NCBI RefSeq assembly: GCF_001510655.1
Contig: NZ_LMVC01000002.1
Coordinates: 1,656,388 to 1,720,387, forward strand
Length of the DNA stretch: 64,000 nucleotides
Direction: 5' to 3'
Origin: Fictibacillus sp. FJAT-27399
Lineage (GTDB): Bacteria; Bacillota; Bacilli; Bacillales; Fictibacillaceae
A model generated the notes under the pieces. That model ran no database searches and was not told the DNA's origin. It worked only from the letters and a program-made list of their open reading frames with translations. Below are positions 1 through 8,441 of this stretch, in pieces. The number at the start of each line of letters is the position of its first letter. The stretch's first letter is position 1. Made by a program: the position numbers and the translations under genes.

Positions 1-805
1 AAACAACGGCCCCTAAAACAACCGCAAGCGTTGCACGGGCAATGGACTTTGTTCCGAACAAAGCTTCACCAATAATGACAGAAGCGAGTCCGATAATAAT
101 CATGCCAATCCCCATCCCGACGTCAGCAAAACCTCCATATTGGGCGATGAGTGCACCAGCAAAAGCGACAAGAGCGTTTGATAACCCCAGCCCAAGAACA
201 GTTAAGCCATCCGTGTTTGCCGAAAAACTTCGGATCATCCGCTTATTGTCTCCAGTCGCCCGGAGTGCCAACCCAATCTCCGTTTTCAGGAACCAATCAG
301 CTGCAAATTTGATAAGAATCGTCACGATCGCCATGACAAAAAAGATGCCCCAGGTTTTTGGAAGACTATCTCCCAGTCCAATAGCTGTGAACAGCTTATT
401 GAACATGCTGTCGAGCCCAAGTTTCTGCCAAAAGGAAGTGATTAAAGTAAATGCTGTATCTTCTCCCAGAAGCGGTACATTTGAACGCTGATCCATAATC
501 CGGAGGTTGATGGAGTAGAGGGCGATCATCATGAGAATTCCGGATAAGAGCGGATTAATTTTTCCTTTGGTATGTAAGATTCCTGTTATACAGCCTGCGA
601 TAAATCCAGCGAGTATTCCTGCCATCGTGGCAATAAAAGGATTCTGTCCGTGGACTATTAAACTGGCAGATATCGCTGCACCTGTTACAAAACTTCCGTC
701 TACCGTTAAGTCTGGAAAGTCCAGGATACGGAACGAAAGGTATACACCGAGTGCCATAATGGCATAGATCACACCTGATTCCAAAGCGCTAAAGAGTGCA
801 AACAT
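1..805 (-). CDS. ABC transporter permease, TrpY/LivH-like (partial, C-terminus beyond the left edge)
   Basis: I translated the minus strand from ATG at 805 and it stays open for 268 codons to the window edge, so the C-terminus is missing. The product is a hydrophobic inner-membrane permease of the BPD_transp_2 type. It starts MFALFSALESGVIYAIMALG, has a TVDGSF motif near residue 40 and a cytoplasmic loop with GLALRATGDN that should contact the ATPase. It follows the lipoprotein receptor gene on the same strand, the usual order of TrpXYZ-like importers of aromatic amino acids or similar small molecules. The substrate is inferred from the family only. The ATPase gene would lie to the left, outside the window. 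Confidence 0.85.
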   Translation of the reverse strand, partial: MFALFSALESGVIYAIMALGVYLSFRILDFPDLTVDGSFVTGAAISASLIVHGQNPFIATMAGILAGFIAGCITGILHTKGKINPLLSGILMMIALYSINLRIMDQRSNVPLLGEDTAFTLITSFWQKLGLDSMFNKLFTAIGLGDSLPKTWGIFFVMAIVTILIKFAADWFLKTEIGLALRATGDNKRMIRSFSANTDGLTVLGLGLSNALVAFAGALIAQYGGFADVGMGIGMIIIGLASVIIGEALFGTKSIARATLAVVLGAVV

Positions 806-875
806 CTGTATTCCTCCCCTAAAAAGCGTTTGTCTTTATAAACTGCATACGGTTTGCTCTTTCCCTTTGCCATCG

Positions 876-924
876 AAAAAAACGTGCTGGATTTGACCAA
901 AAGCGATGTGTCAAACCCAACACG
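876..924 (-). terminator. Intra-operon hairpin with T-run between receptor and permease genes
   Basis: On the minus strand a stem of about 15 bp (CGTGTTGGGTTTGAC against a matching arm ending CCAGCACG, with G-U pairs) is followed by seven T. It lies between the receptor stop at 931 and the permease start at 805. It is probably a partial terminator that keeps receptor mRNA more abundant than permease mRNA. Confidence 0.75.
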
Positions 925-930
925 GGAGAC

Positions 931-1920
931 TTACTTTGTATATTCAGCCATTGAGTCCCATTCAGTTTTCAGTTTGATGTTCATGGCTTTTGCAGCTTTC
1001 TTATTGATGACGAGTTTCAGCTTTTGAGGGTATTGCACCTTAATTTCGCTAGGCTTCTTTTTCCCTTTCAAAATGTCCGCTGCCATCTGCCCTGCTTCAT
1101 AGCCGATGTCATAATAATCGAATCCGTATGCGGCGAAGGCTCCGCGTTTTACAGAATCAAGCTCACCTGCAAACATCGGTATATCTTTGTCTTCAGCCAC
1201 ACTGATAACGGATTCGAGGGCAGATACTACTGTATTGTCGGTAACGATATAAAAAACATCCGCACGTCCAACGAGTGATTCTGCAGCCTGCTTCACATCC
1301 GCAGAGGTTGAGACACTGACTTCCACTGGTTTCAGATTAGATTTCTCAAGCGCTTTTTTCACAAGGTCTACCTGGGCAACAGAGTTCTGTTCTCCTTTGT
1401 TGTAAATCAAGCCCACTGTTTTTGCATCGGTCTGTTTGTCAATAAACTCTATCGTTTTTGGGATAGCATCAGGATGAGTATCCGTCGTTCCAGTAATGTT
1501 GTCTCCAGGTTTTTCAAAGCTTTGTACGAGCTTGGCTCCGACTGGATCCGTTACTGAAGTAAATACGATTGGAATGTCTTTTGTAGCGTTAAGAGCATGC
1601 TGGGCACTCGGTGTGGAGTTGGCAAAAATGAGATCTACTTTTTCACCCACAAGATTCTTGGCAATCGTCTGAGAATTGTTTGGATCTCCTTGCGCTAGCT
1701 GGACATCATACTTTACATTTTTCAGTCCGCTGGCAGAAATAGCTTTTTTAAAGCCCTTATAGGCCGCATCAAGCGACGGGTGCTCTACAATCTGAGTGAC
1801 ACCAATCTTGATTTCCTTGCCGCCTTTTTCCTCACTGTTCGTTTCTTTCGATGTTCCGCAGCCTGCCAGCAGCACCATACCAGCCAGTGAAACACCGAGT
1901 AAACCTTTCCACTTCTTCAT
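931..1920 (-). CDS. ABC transporter substrate-binding lipoprotein, TrpX-like (ABC_sub_bind family)
   Basis: The 329-residue product is an extracytoplasmic receptor of the ABC_sub_bind family, which includes TrpX-like aromatic amino acid receptors. The N-terminus has basic residues MKKWKG, a hydrophobic stretch and a lipobox LLAGC with the lipidated Cys at position 21. I chose ATG at 1920, preceded by AGGGGG, over the longer frame that opens at 1989, because only the shorter form begins with a clean lipoprotein signal. The mature domain shows family features such as IKIGVTQIVEHPSLD and a central ITGTTD segment. It is the first gene of an importer operon with the permease at 805. Tryptophan or tyrosine as ligand is inferred only. 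Confidence 0.88.
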   Translation of the reverse strand: MKKWKGLLGVSLAGMVLLAGCGTSKETNSEEKGGKEIKIGVTQIVEHPSLDAAYKGFKKAISASGLKNVKYDVQLAQGDPNNSQTIAKNLVGEKVDLIFANSTPSAQHALNATKDIPIVFTSVTDPVGAKLVQSFEKPGDNITGTTDTHPDAIPKTIEFIDKQTDAKTVGLIYNKGEQNSVAQVDLVKKALEKSNLKPVEVSVSTSADVKQAAESLVGRADVFYIVTDNTVVSALESVISVAEDKDIPMFAGELDSVKRGAFAAYGFDYYDIGYEAGQMAADILKGKKKPSEIKVQYPQKLKLVINKKAAKAMNIKLKTEWDSMAEYTK

Positions 1921-2049
1921 TCTCTTTTTCCCCCTTTTTACTAAAGCAGACATCTCCCTATCTCGTTGCGGCACTGGTTGAACGGTCATGCCTCTAGTAA
2001 ATTTTTCGAACTATTTACAAAATTAATTATATTATAAATTCTTTTCCTT

Positions 2050-3027
2050 TTAAAGGTCTGTTCCTTGTTTTTGCCAGCTAGAAAGCTCGCTGCTCTTGCG
2101 GCTGATGGCCAGTCCGGCATCTTTCATCATTTTCTGTATCAGCTCGCTTGCTGAAGGCATGTCTTTAATCAATCCTGCAATCTGCCCGCTGTTGATGAAT
2201 CCTTGCTCGAAGTCACCCTTTATTGCGCCTGCAATGTGCTGGTCTTCCGTCGTCAGTGCATTAAATTCTTCGAGCGTAATGCCTTCTGATTCCTTCGATA
2301 GCAGTCTCTCGGCATAAGGAGCTTTCATCACTCTGCGGATTCTTCCGACAGAACGGCCGACAACAACTGTATCCCGGTCATCTGCCTGAATGAGCGCTTC
2401 TTTATAGCGCAGGTGGAACGGAGCTTCTTTAACTGCTATGAATCTCGTACCGAGCTGCACACCCTCTGCCCCGAGCATCATGGCGGCCGCTACACCTCGT
2501 CCATCCCCGATGCCGCCAGCTGCGATCAGCGGAATCTTGATCACATCGGCTACCTGCGGAATGAGCGTCATCGTTGTTGTTTCAAAAGGAGAATTCAAAC
2601 CAGCTGCCTCATATCCTTCTGCGACAATGAGGTCTGCTCCGGCGTCTTCTGCCTTTTTCGCATGATAAACAGAAGCGGCCACGCAAATGACTTTAATGCC
2701 GTGTTCCTGCAGCTTGCGAATGTAGGGGGCGGGATTTCCAGCTGATAAAGAAACAACGGGTACATGGTGCTTGATGATCAGCTGAAAGATTTCTTTTACG
2801 TTGGATGCCACAGTGAGCGGAACATTGACAGCGAACGGCTTCGATGTTTTCGAAGCTGCCTCCACGATCATACCTTCTACTTCATCAGGGAGCACCGTCC
2901 CTACTCCAATTGTCCCCAGGGCACCTGCGTTTGAGATAGCCGCTGTCAGCTGTGCGTTGCTGACATTCCCCATTCCTCCTTGAATAATGGGATATTGGAT
3001 GCCTAAAATCTTGCATACAGTGTTCAT
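2050..3027 (-). CDS. Nitronate monooxygenase / 2-nitropropane dioxygenase-like flavoprotein
   Basis: The 325-residue FMN-dependent TIM-barrel protein carries the N-terminal IIQGGMGN motif, and a phosphate-binding stretch AAGGIGDGRG followed by GAEGVQLGTRF, typical of the NMO/FabK superfamily. ATG at 3027 has a good ribosome binding site, AAGGAG with 6 bases spacing. The longer open frame to 3291 overlaps the divergent carbonic anhydrase gene and was rejected. In canonical class I enzymes and FabK a catalytic His follows EAGG; here the segment reads AEGYEAAGLNS, so the His is absent. The substrate is therefore uncertain and the nitronate activity may not hold. It is monocistronic and divergent from the gamma-carbonic anhydrase. 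Confidence 0.82.
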   Translation of the reverse strand: MNTVCKILGIQYPIIQGGMGNVSNAQLTAAISNAGALGTIGVGTVLPDEVEGMIVEAASKTSKPFAVNVPLTVASNVKEIFQLIIKHHVPVVSLSAGNPAPYIRKLQEHGIKVICVAASVYHAKKAEDAGADLIVAEGYEAAGLNSPFETTTMTLIPQVADVIKIPLIAAGGIGDGRGVAAAMMLGAEGVQLGTRFIAVKEAPFHLRYKEALIQADDRDTVVVGRSVGRIRRVMKAPYAERLLSKESEGITLEEFNALTTEDQHIAGAIKGDFEQGFINSGQIAGLIKDMPSASELIQKMMKDAGLAISRKSSELSSWQKQGTDL

Positions 3028-3099
3028 TTTCTTACTCCTTCCTATGAATCTGTTATACTTTTTATAATCACAGTCAAAACAACAGGGAGGATCTATTCT

Positions 3100-3612
3100 A
3101 TGAATTACACATTTAACGGAAAAGAGCCGCAGATTGATGAAAGCGCTTTTATTGCACCAGGCGTACATATCATTGGCGATGTCAAAATCGGCAAAGAATC
3201 CAGTATCTGGTTTAACAGTGTCCTTCGCGGGGATGAAGGGCCGATCACCATTGGAGATCGCTGCAATGTCCAGGATAACTGCACACTGCATCTATACGAG
3301 CAGTATCCCCTCTTTCTTGAGGATGAAGTGTCGATCGGGCATAATGTTATCCTTCATGGCTGCACGGTCAGAAAGGGTGCACTGATCGGAATGGGTGCGA
3401 CAATCCTCGACGGTGCCGAGATTGGTGAACAAGCCTTTATCGGAGCAAACACCCTTATCCCTCCCGGAAAAAAGATTCCGCCCCGTACCATGGTCATGGG
3501 TTCTCCCGGCCAAGTCATTCGGGAGTTGAATGACAAAGACCTGGAGATTATCCGAATAACCATTGAAACGTATCAGCAAAAAGGGCAGCAGTTTAAGCAG
3601 GAGCTAAAATAA
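3100..3612 (+). CDS. Gamma-class carbonic anhydrase family protein (left-handed beta-helix)
   Basis: The 170-residue protein is built of hexapeptide repeats (for example IGDVKIGKESSIW and IGDRCNVQDNCTLH) and belongs to the YrdA/PaaY/gamma-CA group. Putative metal ligands His64, His81 and His86 are in the expected pattern, in TLHLYE and IGHNVILHGC. ATG at 3100 follows AGGGAGGATC. The family forms trimers that bind Zn or Fe; some members hydrate CO2, and PaaY acts as a thioesterase in phenylacetate metabolism. It lies next to the paa cluster but on the opposite strand and behind a shared terminator, so a role in that pathway is possible but not shown. Confidence 0.88.
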   Translation: MNYTFNGKEPQIDESAFIAPGVHIIGDVKIGKESSIWFNSVLRGDEGPITIGDRCNVQDNCTLHLYEQYPLFLEDEVSIGHNVILHGCTVRKGALIGMGATILDGAEIGEQAFIGANTLIPPGKKIPPRTMVMGSPGQVIRELNDKDLEIIRITIETYQQKGQQFKQELK

Positions 3613-3620
3613 TGGAAATA

Positions 3621-3656
3621 AAAAGCACTTTCCCGCTCAGGATGAAAGTGCTTTTT
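3621..3656. terminator. Bidirectional terminator between the carbonic anhydrase and paaX
   Basis: AAAAGCACTTTC pairs with GAAAGTGCTTTT around an 11-base loop, with A and T runs on both sides. It serves the plus-strand gene ending at 3612 and the minus-strand gene ending at 3667. Confidence 0.88.
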
Positions 3657-3666
3657 GTTTACAAAT

Positions 3667-4554
3667 CTACAGTTCCTGGATGAGCGGGTGGTTCAGCGCG
3701 TTGTAAGATTTGTCTCTTTTCAGTTCGTTTCCTTCTTGATAGATCTCCTCGAAAAAGCGGCTGGAAGGACCCGCGAGTGTTCTGTAATAATCTCCAAATA
3801 AGGAGGCTGCATAATCTCCGAGCCAGTCGGATGGAAGAAGTTCTTGAGGAAGCCCGGGATCAACAAACAGGAACTTGCGGTATTCATGGACGAGCTTTGT
3901 TCGTTCTACAAAGCACTCGCCATCTGTCATCTCCCCCTTTTCAATCTTATTCTTATCAATCACATACTTTTGGGAGTACGTCTTGATAAACTCATCATAT
4001 TTCCGGTTAGTATCCGCCAAGTCCCAGCACTCATTCACGAGCTGTGCGTTCTCATGAGGTCCTTCATAAGTTGCCGTGAAAAAGTGGACAAAATCCTGGA
4101 TCTCATATTTCTCCATCATCTGCTTGATCTGTTCTTTCTGGTTGTTGGGAGAAATCCAGAAGCTGTTGGCCAAAAGACCGAATCCGCTCCATACCAATTC
4201 TTTTCTTAACTCGTCCCTGATGCTTCTTTTTTCTTCGGGAATGGTATACGTAAACATGTACCAAGTACCGTCCCATTTTTCGGGCTGCAGCTTAAAAATC
4301 CGTTTTGCAGCTTCATCCATCCGTCTTGCTCCGCGCGGGGTTAAGTAATAATAGCTCTTGTTCCCCTGCTTGCGCGAAACGATCCAGCCCTGTTTGTTCA
4401 TACGGGAGATGGCTGCCCTTACCGCCTGTTCGTTATGGCCGAACTCCTCAAGAAGGCGGATCAGGCTTCCAATCCATATTTCATTGCCATAGTGGCGTAT
4501 GTAATCTCCATACAGCGTAAAAATCATTGAACGCGTGTTTAAACTGTTTTGCAT
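3667..4554 (-). CDS. paaX: PaaX family transcriptional regulator of phenylacetate degradation
   Basis: The 295-residue protein has the PaaX layout: an N-terminal winged helix (TLYGDYIRHYGNEIWIGSLI, then a segment with VRAAISRMNKQGWI), a middle domain starting near W115, and a C-terminal domain with LPQELLPSDWLGD. PaaX represses paa operons and is released by phenylacetyl-CoA. ATG at 4554 is preceded by GAGGG. The gene is the last of the minus-strand paa block, 87 bases downstream of the enoyl-CoA hydratase start region, so it may have its own promoter. Family membership is clear; control of this cluster is inferred from position. Confidence 0.9.
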   Translation of the reverse strand: MQNSLNTRSMIFTLYGDYIRHYGNEIWIGSLIRLLEEFGHNEQAVRAAISRMNKQGWIVSRKQGNKSYYYLTPRGARRMDEAAKRIFKLQPEKWDGTWYMFTYTIPEEKRSIRDELRKELVWSGFGLLANSFWISPNNQKEQIKQMMEKYEIQDFVHFFTATYEGPHENAQLVNECWDLADTNRKYDEFIKTYSQKYVIDKNKIEKGEMTDGECFVERTKLVHEYRKFLFVDPGLPQELLPSDWLGDYAASLFGDYYRTLAGPSSRFFEEIYQEGNELKRDKSYNALNHPLIQEL

Positions 4555-4641
4555 GACTGTCCCTCATTTGCTTTACTGTCAATTTAGATGACTCTTATCC
4601 TACCAAAACACATAGAGCAGAACAAGCTATCCAGGTAAAAT

Positions 4642-5421
4642 CTACTCCCCTTTAAAAACAGGAGGTCTTTTTTCACTGAAGGCATCAAGCGCCTCCACTC
4701 TGTCTTTTGTAGGAATGGTCACTTCATATGCTTTGGCCTCGATCGCAAGCCCTGTCTGCAGGTCGGTTTCCATACCGTGCTTGATGGAGTACTTTGCCTG
4801 CTGCACAGCGATCGGTCCGTTCTTCAGGATGGCGGCAGCATATTCTACACATGCCGGCAACAGTTCTTCTCTCGTCACCGCTTTATTCAGAATGCCGTAT
4901 TGCCAGGCTTCATCAGCCTTCATTTTCTTGGCTGTCAGAATAAGCTCCATCGCTTTAGCCTGCCCAATTAATCGCGGAAGCCGCTGTGTTCCACCTGCAC
5001 CCGGAATAATCGCCCAGCTAAGCTCAGTCAGACCCATGGAAGCTGAATCAACGGAAACTCTAATGTCGCATGCAAGCGCCAGTTCAAACCCGCCACCGAA
5101 CGCATGGCCGTTAATCGCGGCGATTGTAGGCTGCGGAAGCGCCTCAACCGCAGAAAATACATCACGGATTTTTCGTACGTTGCGTTTAACATCGGCCTCT
5201 GAGAGGGTGCGCCGCTCTTTGAGGTCCGCTCCTGCGCTGAAGGCTTTCTCTCCTGCCCCTGTAAAAATAACAACACGGACATTTTGATTATGATGGATCT
5301 CATCAACAACCTCACCGAGCCGCTGAAGTGTTCGATAGTTAAAGCAGTTCAGCACTTCAGGACGGTTTAACGTAACATAAGCGATATGGTCTTTTACTTC
5401 ATAAAGAATAGCTTCTGGCAT
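4642..5421 (-). CDS. Enoyl-CoA hydratase/isomerase family protein (paa cluster)
   Basis: The 259-residue crotonase-fold enzyme has the oxyanion-hole segments FSAGADLKER near 61-70 and NGHAFGGGFELALACD near 104-119. Catalytic glutamates are likely Glu113 and Glu133, the latter before IPGAGGTQRLPR, so hydratase activity is expected. It probably hydrates an unsaturated CoA ester in the beta-oxidation part of the phenylacetate pathway. ATG at 5421 follows AAGGGGAG. It is 12 bases downstream of the thiolase gene, so the two are almost surely co-transcribed. The cluster holds three crotonase paralogues, and which one is PaaF cannot be settled by reading alone. Confidence 0.88.
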   Translation of the reverse strand: MPEAILYEVKDHIAYVTLNRPEVLNCFNYRTLQRLGEVVDEIHHNQNVRVVIFTGAGEKAFSAGADLKERRTLSEADVKRNVRKIRDVFSAVEALPQPTIAAINGHAFGGGFELALACDIRVSVDSASMGLTELSWAIIPGAGGTQRLPRLIGQAKAMELILTAKKMKADEAWQYGILNKAVTREELLPACVEYAAAILKNGPIAVQQAKYSIKHGMETDLQTGLAIEAKAYEVTIPTKDRVEALDAFSEKRPPVFKGE

Positions 5422-5433
5422 TTCATTCTCCCC

Positions 5434-6639
5434 TTACTCCTCTATATTTTCAACGACGGCAGCGATGCCCTGGCCCACTCCGATGCACATCGTTGCCAGC
5501 CCATGCTTTACGTTTCGTTTCTTCATCTCATGAATTAGCGTCGTAAGGATTCTTGCACCGCTCGCTCCAAGCGGATGTCCAAAAGCAATCGCGCCGCCGT
5601 TTACATTTACCTTTTGCTGATCAAGCTCCAGCTGTTTTATGCACTCCAGAGATTGGGAGGCAAATGCTTCATTCAGTTCGATCAGACCAAGCTCCTCCAG
5701 CGTGATGCCCGCCCGCTGCACCGCTTTTCTGCTCGCTTCAATCGGCCCCAGCCCCATAACTGAAGGCTCCAGACCGGAAACAGCAGAAGCCTTATAGCGC
5801 GCCAGAGGTTTCACGCCCAATTCCTTTGCTTTTTCAGCGCTCATCATCAACAGCACAGCTGCACCGTCATTCACTCCGGATGCATTTCCTGCAGTGATCG
5901 TGCCGCCGGCAAACAAAGGTTTGAGCCCTGACAATTTTTCAGCTGTAGTACCTGGTCTAGGATGCTCATCCTTATCAAAAATGGTTTCATTGCCTTTTCT
6001 ATCCTTTAAAACTACAGGAATGATTTCTTCGTTAAACCGCCCTGCTTCTATCGCTTTCTGGGCCCTGTGCTGGCTCTCTGCCGCAAAGCTGTCCTGCGCC
6101 TCACGGGAAATTCCACAGCGCTGCGCCACATTTTCAGCCGTCTGCGGCATGGAGTCCGTTCCATACTTTTCATTAAAGAGCGGGTTGATGAACCGCCAGC
6201 CGATTGTTGTGTCAAACATCTTCATGTCGCCGCGCGGAAATTCCGCATCCGGCTTCGCCATTACGAAAGGTGCTCTTGTCATACTTTCCGTCCCGCCGAC
6301 AATGAAGATATCTCCCTCATTCGCCATGATGGCCCTTGCTCCATAGATGACGGCATCAAGTCCGGAACCGCACAATCGATTGATCGTCGTACCGCCAACC
6401 TCGACAGGAAGGCCTGCCAGTAACGCCGCCATGCGGGCTACGTTCCGGTTATCCTCTCCTGCACCATTTGCGTTTCCAAGAATAACTTCTTCAACCTCTG
6501 CAGCTGGTACATTCGGATTTCTCTCCAGTAACGCCTTAATGGCAATACTTGCAAGGTCATCCGGCCGGACGTTTTTCAACCCGCCTTTGTAGCGGCCGAT
6601 GGGCGTCCTCACTGCATCGACAATAACGGCTTCTCTCAT
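5434..6639 (-). CDS. paaJ: Acetyl-CoA acyltransferase (thiolase), PaaJ/PcaF-like
   Basis: The 401-residue thiolase has the acyl-accepting Cys90 in NRLCGSGLDA, the catalytic His355 in FGHPLGASGAR and Cys385 in MCIGVGQG. In phenylacetate breakdown it would cleave 3-oxoadipyl-CoA to succinyl-CoA and acetyl-CoA. Length and sequence match the PcaF/PaaJ subgroup. The start ATG overlaps the stop of the 3-hydroxyacyl-CoA dehydrogenase gene by four bases (ATGA), which indicates translational coupling. Other thiolases of fatty acid oxidation are similar; the operon context supports the paa role. Confidence 0.9.
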   Translation of the reverse strand: MREAVIVDAVRTPIGRYKGGLKNVRPDDLASIAIKALLERNPNVPAAEVEEVILGNANGAGEDNRNVARMAALLAGLPVEVGGTTINRLCGSGLDAVIYGARAIMANEGDIFIVGGTESMTRAPFVMAKPDAEFPRGDMKMFDTTIGWRFINPLFNEKYGTDSMPQTAENVAQRCGISREAQDSFAAESQHRAQKAIEAGRFNEEIIPVVLKDRKGNETIFDKDEHPRPGTTAEKLSGLKPLFAGGTITAGNASGVNDGAAVLLMMSAEKAKELGVKPLARYKASAVSGLEPSVMGLGPIEASRKAVQRAGITLEELGLIELNEAFASQSLECIKQLELDQQKVNVNGGAIAFGHPLGASGARILTTLIHEMKKRNVKHGLATMCIGVGQGIAAVVENIEE

Positions 6640-7505
6640 TTGGTTACGCCGCCCTTCTCGATCATATAATCATAGACGCCGCGTCCGGTCTTGCGGCCAA
6701 GTCTTCCCGCTTTCACATATTTAACAAGAAGCGGACATGGACGGTATTTTTCACCGAGGGTCTGATGAAGATAGTTTAAGTTGTTAAGCCGTGTATCCAG
6801 ACCGACAAGATCGCCAAGTTCAAACGGCCCCATCGGATAGTTTAAACCAAGCTTGATCGCTTTATCGATTTCTTCCGGAGTACCTACACCTTCCTGAAGC
6901 ATAAAGAACGCTTCGTTTCCGACCATCGCCGAAATCCGGCTCGTTACAAAGCCAGGAAACTCGTTAACAATGACAGTTTCTTTTCCCATCCGCTCTGCTG
7001 CTTCTTTTACCGCCGCTGCTGTTTCATCGCTCGTTTCATGCCCCCTTACAATCTCAACAAGCGGCATCTTGTGGACCGGGTTGAAAAAGTGCATAGCGAC
7101 TACCTTTTCAGGACGCTGCGTAAATGAACCGATTTCAGTCGGGCTCATAGTCGATGTATTTGTAGCTAAAAAGCAGTGATCTGGTGCTGCTTTGTCCAGC
7201 TCTGTGAATACAGCCTTTTTAATCTCAAGATTTTCCGGAACTGCTTCAATGACCAAGTCAGCCTGGCTTGCCGCTTCCGAAAGATGGGTGGAGTAAGAAA
7301 GCCGATTTTTCGCCGTTTCAGCTTCTTCTGCACCCAGCTTTCCTCTGGCAACACCTTTTGAAAAAATGGCTTCTATTTCACGTTCCGCGTTTTTTAGCGC
7401 TTCCTCCTGAACATCAACCAGCTGCACATGGAAGCCCCCTACTGCTGCACTGTAGGCAATTCCTCTGCCCATTACTCCTGATCCGACAACAACGATGGAT
7501 TGCAT
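6636..7505 (-). CDS. paaH: 3-hydroxyacyl-CoA dehydrogenase, PaaH-like
   Basis: The 289-residue NAD-dependent enzyme begins with a Rossmann motif, VVVGSGVMGRGIAY, has the family segment AMHFFNPVHKMPLVEI with the catalytic His, and a C-terminal domain with GPFELGDLVGLD. It would oxidise 3-hydroxyadipyl-CoA in the phenylacetate route. I chose ATG at 7505, which has GGAGGAG upstream and begins directly at the Rossmann strand; the longer frame to 7541 adds residues without a ribosome binding site. It is coupled by a 4-base overlap to the thiolase downstream. Confidence 0.9.
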   Translation of the reverse strand: MQSIVVVGSGVMGRGIAYSAAVGGFHVQLVDVQEEALKNAEREIEAIFSKGVARGKLGAEEAETAKNRLSYSTHLSEAASQADLVIEAVPENLEIKKAVFTELDKAAPDHCFLATNTSTMSPTEIGSFTQRPEKVVAMHFFNPVHKMPLVEIVRGHETSDETAAAVKEAAERMGKETVIVNEFPGFVTSRISAMVGNEAFFMLQEGVGTPEEIDKAIKLGLNYPMGPFELGDLVGLDTRLNNLNYLHQTLGEKYRPCPLLVKYVKAGRLGRKTGRGVYDYMIEKGGVTK

Positions 7506-7543
7506 CAATGGTATCTCCTCCACATTCCTTGAATGTTGCAAAA

Positions 7544-7571
7544 GCGAGCCCTGCTGCAGCCCGCTTTTTTT
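7544..7571. terminator. Hairpin in the paa operon between the paaG-like and paaH genes
   Basis: GCGAGC and GCCCGC form a short GC-rich stem around CCTGCTGCA. It is followed by seven T on the plus strand, but by only four T on the minus strand where the operon runs. In the direction of transcription it may act only as a weak terminator or RNA-processing stem within the 153-base gap. Confidence 0.4.
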
Positions 7572-7658
7572 ATTTTTCAGCTATATATAGATCCTCGAAT
7601 GATTGTCTTCCTGAAGGAATGGAATCTGGTTAGAACCAGCCACATTCCAGCATACAAT

Positions 7659-8429
7659 CTATTTCCCTGTAAACACGGGCTTGCGTTTTTCCATAAATGC
7701 GGTAACCCCTTCTTTATGGTCCTGGGTGCTGCCCGCTGTTTTCTGTGCAAGTGCCTCATATTCCAGCACTTCGTTTAAATCGCTCTCCCAGCTTTTATTC
7801 ATGTATCGTTTGATCAGACCGATTGCTTTCGTCGGCATATTCGCCAATCTCACCGCAAATGTCTCCACTTCCTGAACAAAAACTTCATCGGATACAACCT
7901 TTGTGACAAGACCCGACTCTTTTGCCTGTTCAGCAGAAATTTTCTCGCCTAAAACAGCAAGTTCCATGGCTTTCGCATGTCCGACAAGCCTCGGAAGGAA
8001 GTACAGATTGCCTGAATCGGGCACAAGCCCTACATGGATGAACGCTTCGATAAAGCTCGCTTTTTCAGAAGCCACCCTGAAGTCACAGGCAAGTGCCAGA
8101 CTCATTCCGGCGCCGGCTGCCACTCCGTTTACAGCAGCGATGACCGGCTTCTCAATGGAAACAAGCGCCTGGACCATTGGATTATAACCTTGGCGGAGAA
8201 CCTCTCCGTAGTCAGGATTGTCGCTTCCGCCGAGATCCTGGCCGGAGCAGAACGCACGCCCTGCGCCAGTGATAACGATGGCACGGACTTCTTCATCTTT
8301 GCCGGCCGTTTTTAACGCAGAAAGCATCTCTTTATGCATCACACTCGTGAACGCGTTGAGCTTGCCGGGCCTGTTCAGTGTAATCCAGGCTACTCCGGCT
8401 CTTGTTTCGTACATGATCGTTTCAAACAT
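7659..8429 (-). CDS. paaG: Enoyl-CoA hydratase/isomerase, PaaG-like
   Basis: The 256-residue crotonase has the oxyanion loop FCSGQDLGG, the segment NGVAAGAGMSLALACDFR and the signature HVGLVPDSGNLYFLPRLVG. In PaaG an Asp replaces the second catalytic Glu of hydratases, and VPDSG fits that. PaaG isomerises the epoxide of phenylacetyl-CoA to the oxepin and shifts the double bond of later intermediates. ATG at 8429 is preceded by AAGGAGGAG. It lies 12 bases downstream of the next crotonase gene, in the same operon. Confidence 0.88.
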   Translation of the reverse strand: MFETIMYETRAGVAWITLNRPGKLNAFTSVMHKEMLSALKTAGKDEEVRAIVITGAGRAFCSGQDLGGSDNPDYGEVLRQGYNPMVQALVSIEKPVIAAVNGVAAGAGMSLALACDFRVASEKASFIEAFIHVGLVPDSGNLYFLPRLVGHAKAMELAVLGEKISAEQAKESGLVTKVVSDEVFVQEVETFAVRLANMPTKAIGLIKRYMNKSWESDLNEVLEYEALAQKTAGSTQDHKEGVTAFMEKRKPVFTGK

Positions 8430-8441
8430 CAGCGCTCCTCC

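Noticed and set aside
42-767. Two plus-strand frames of 149 and 78 codons
   Set aside because: Both are antisense to the clear ABC permease frame on the minus strand.
3028-3291. N-terminal extension of the nitronate monooxygenase-like gene
   Set aside because: It overlaps the start of the divergent carbonic anhydrase gene, and a good SD and the FMN-barrel start lie at 3027.
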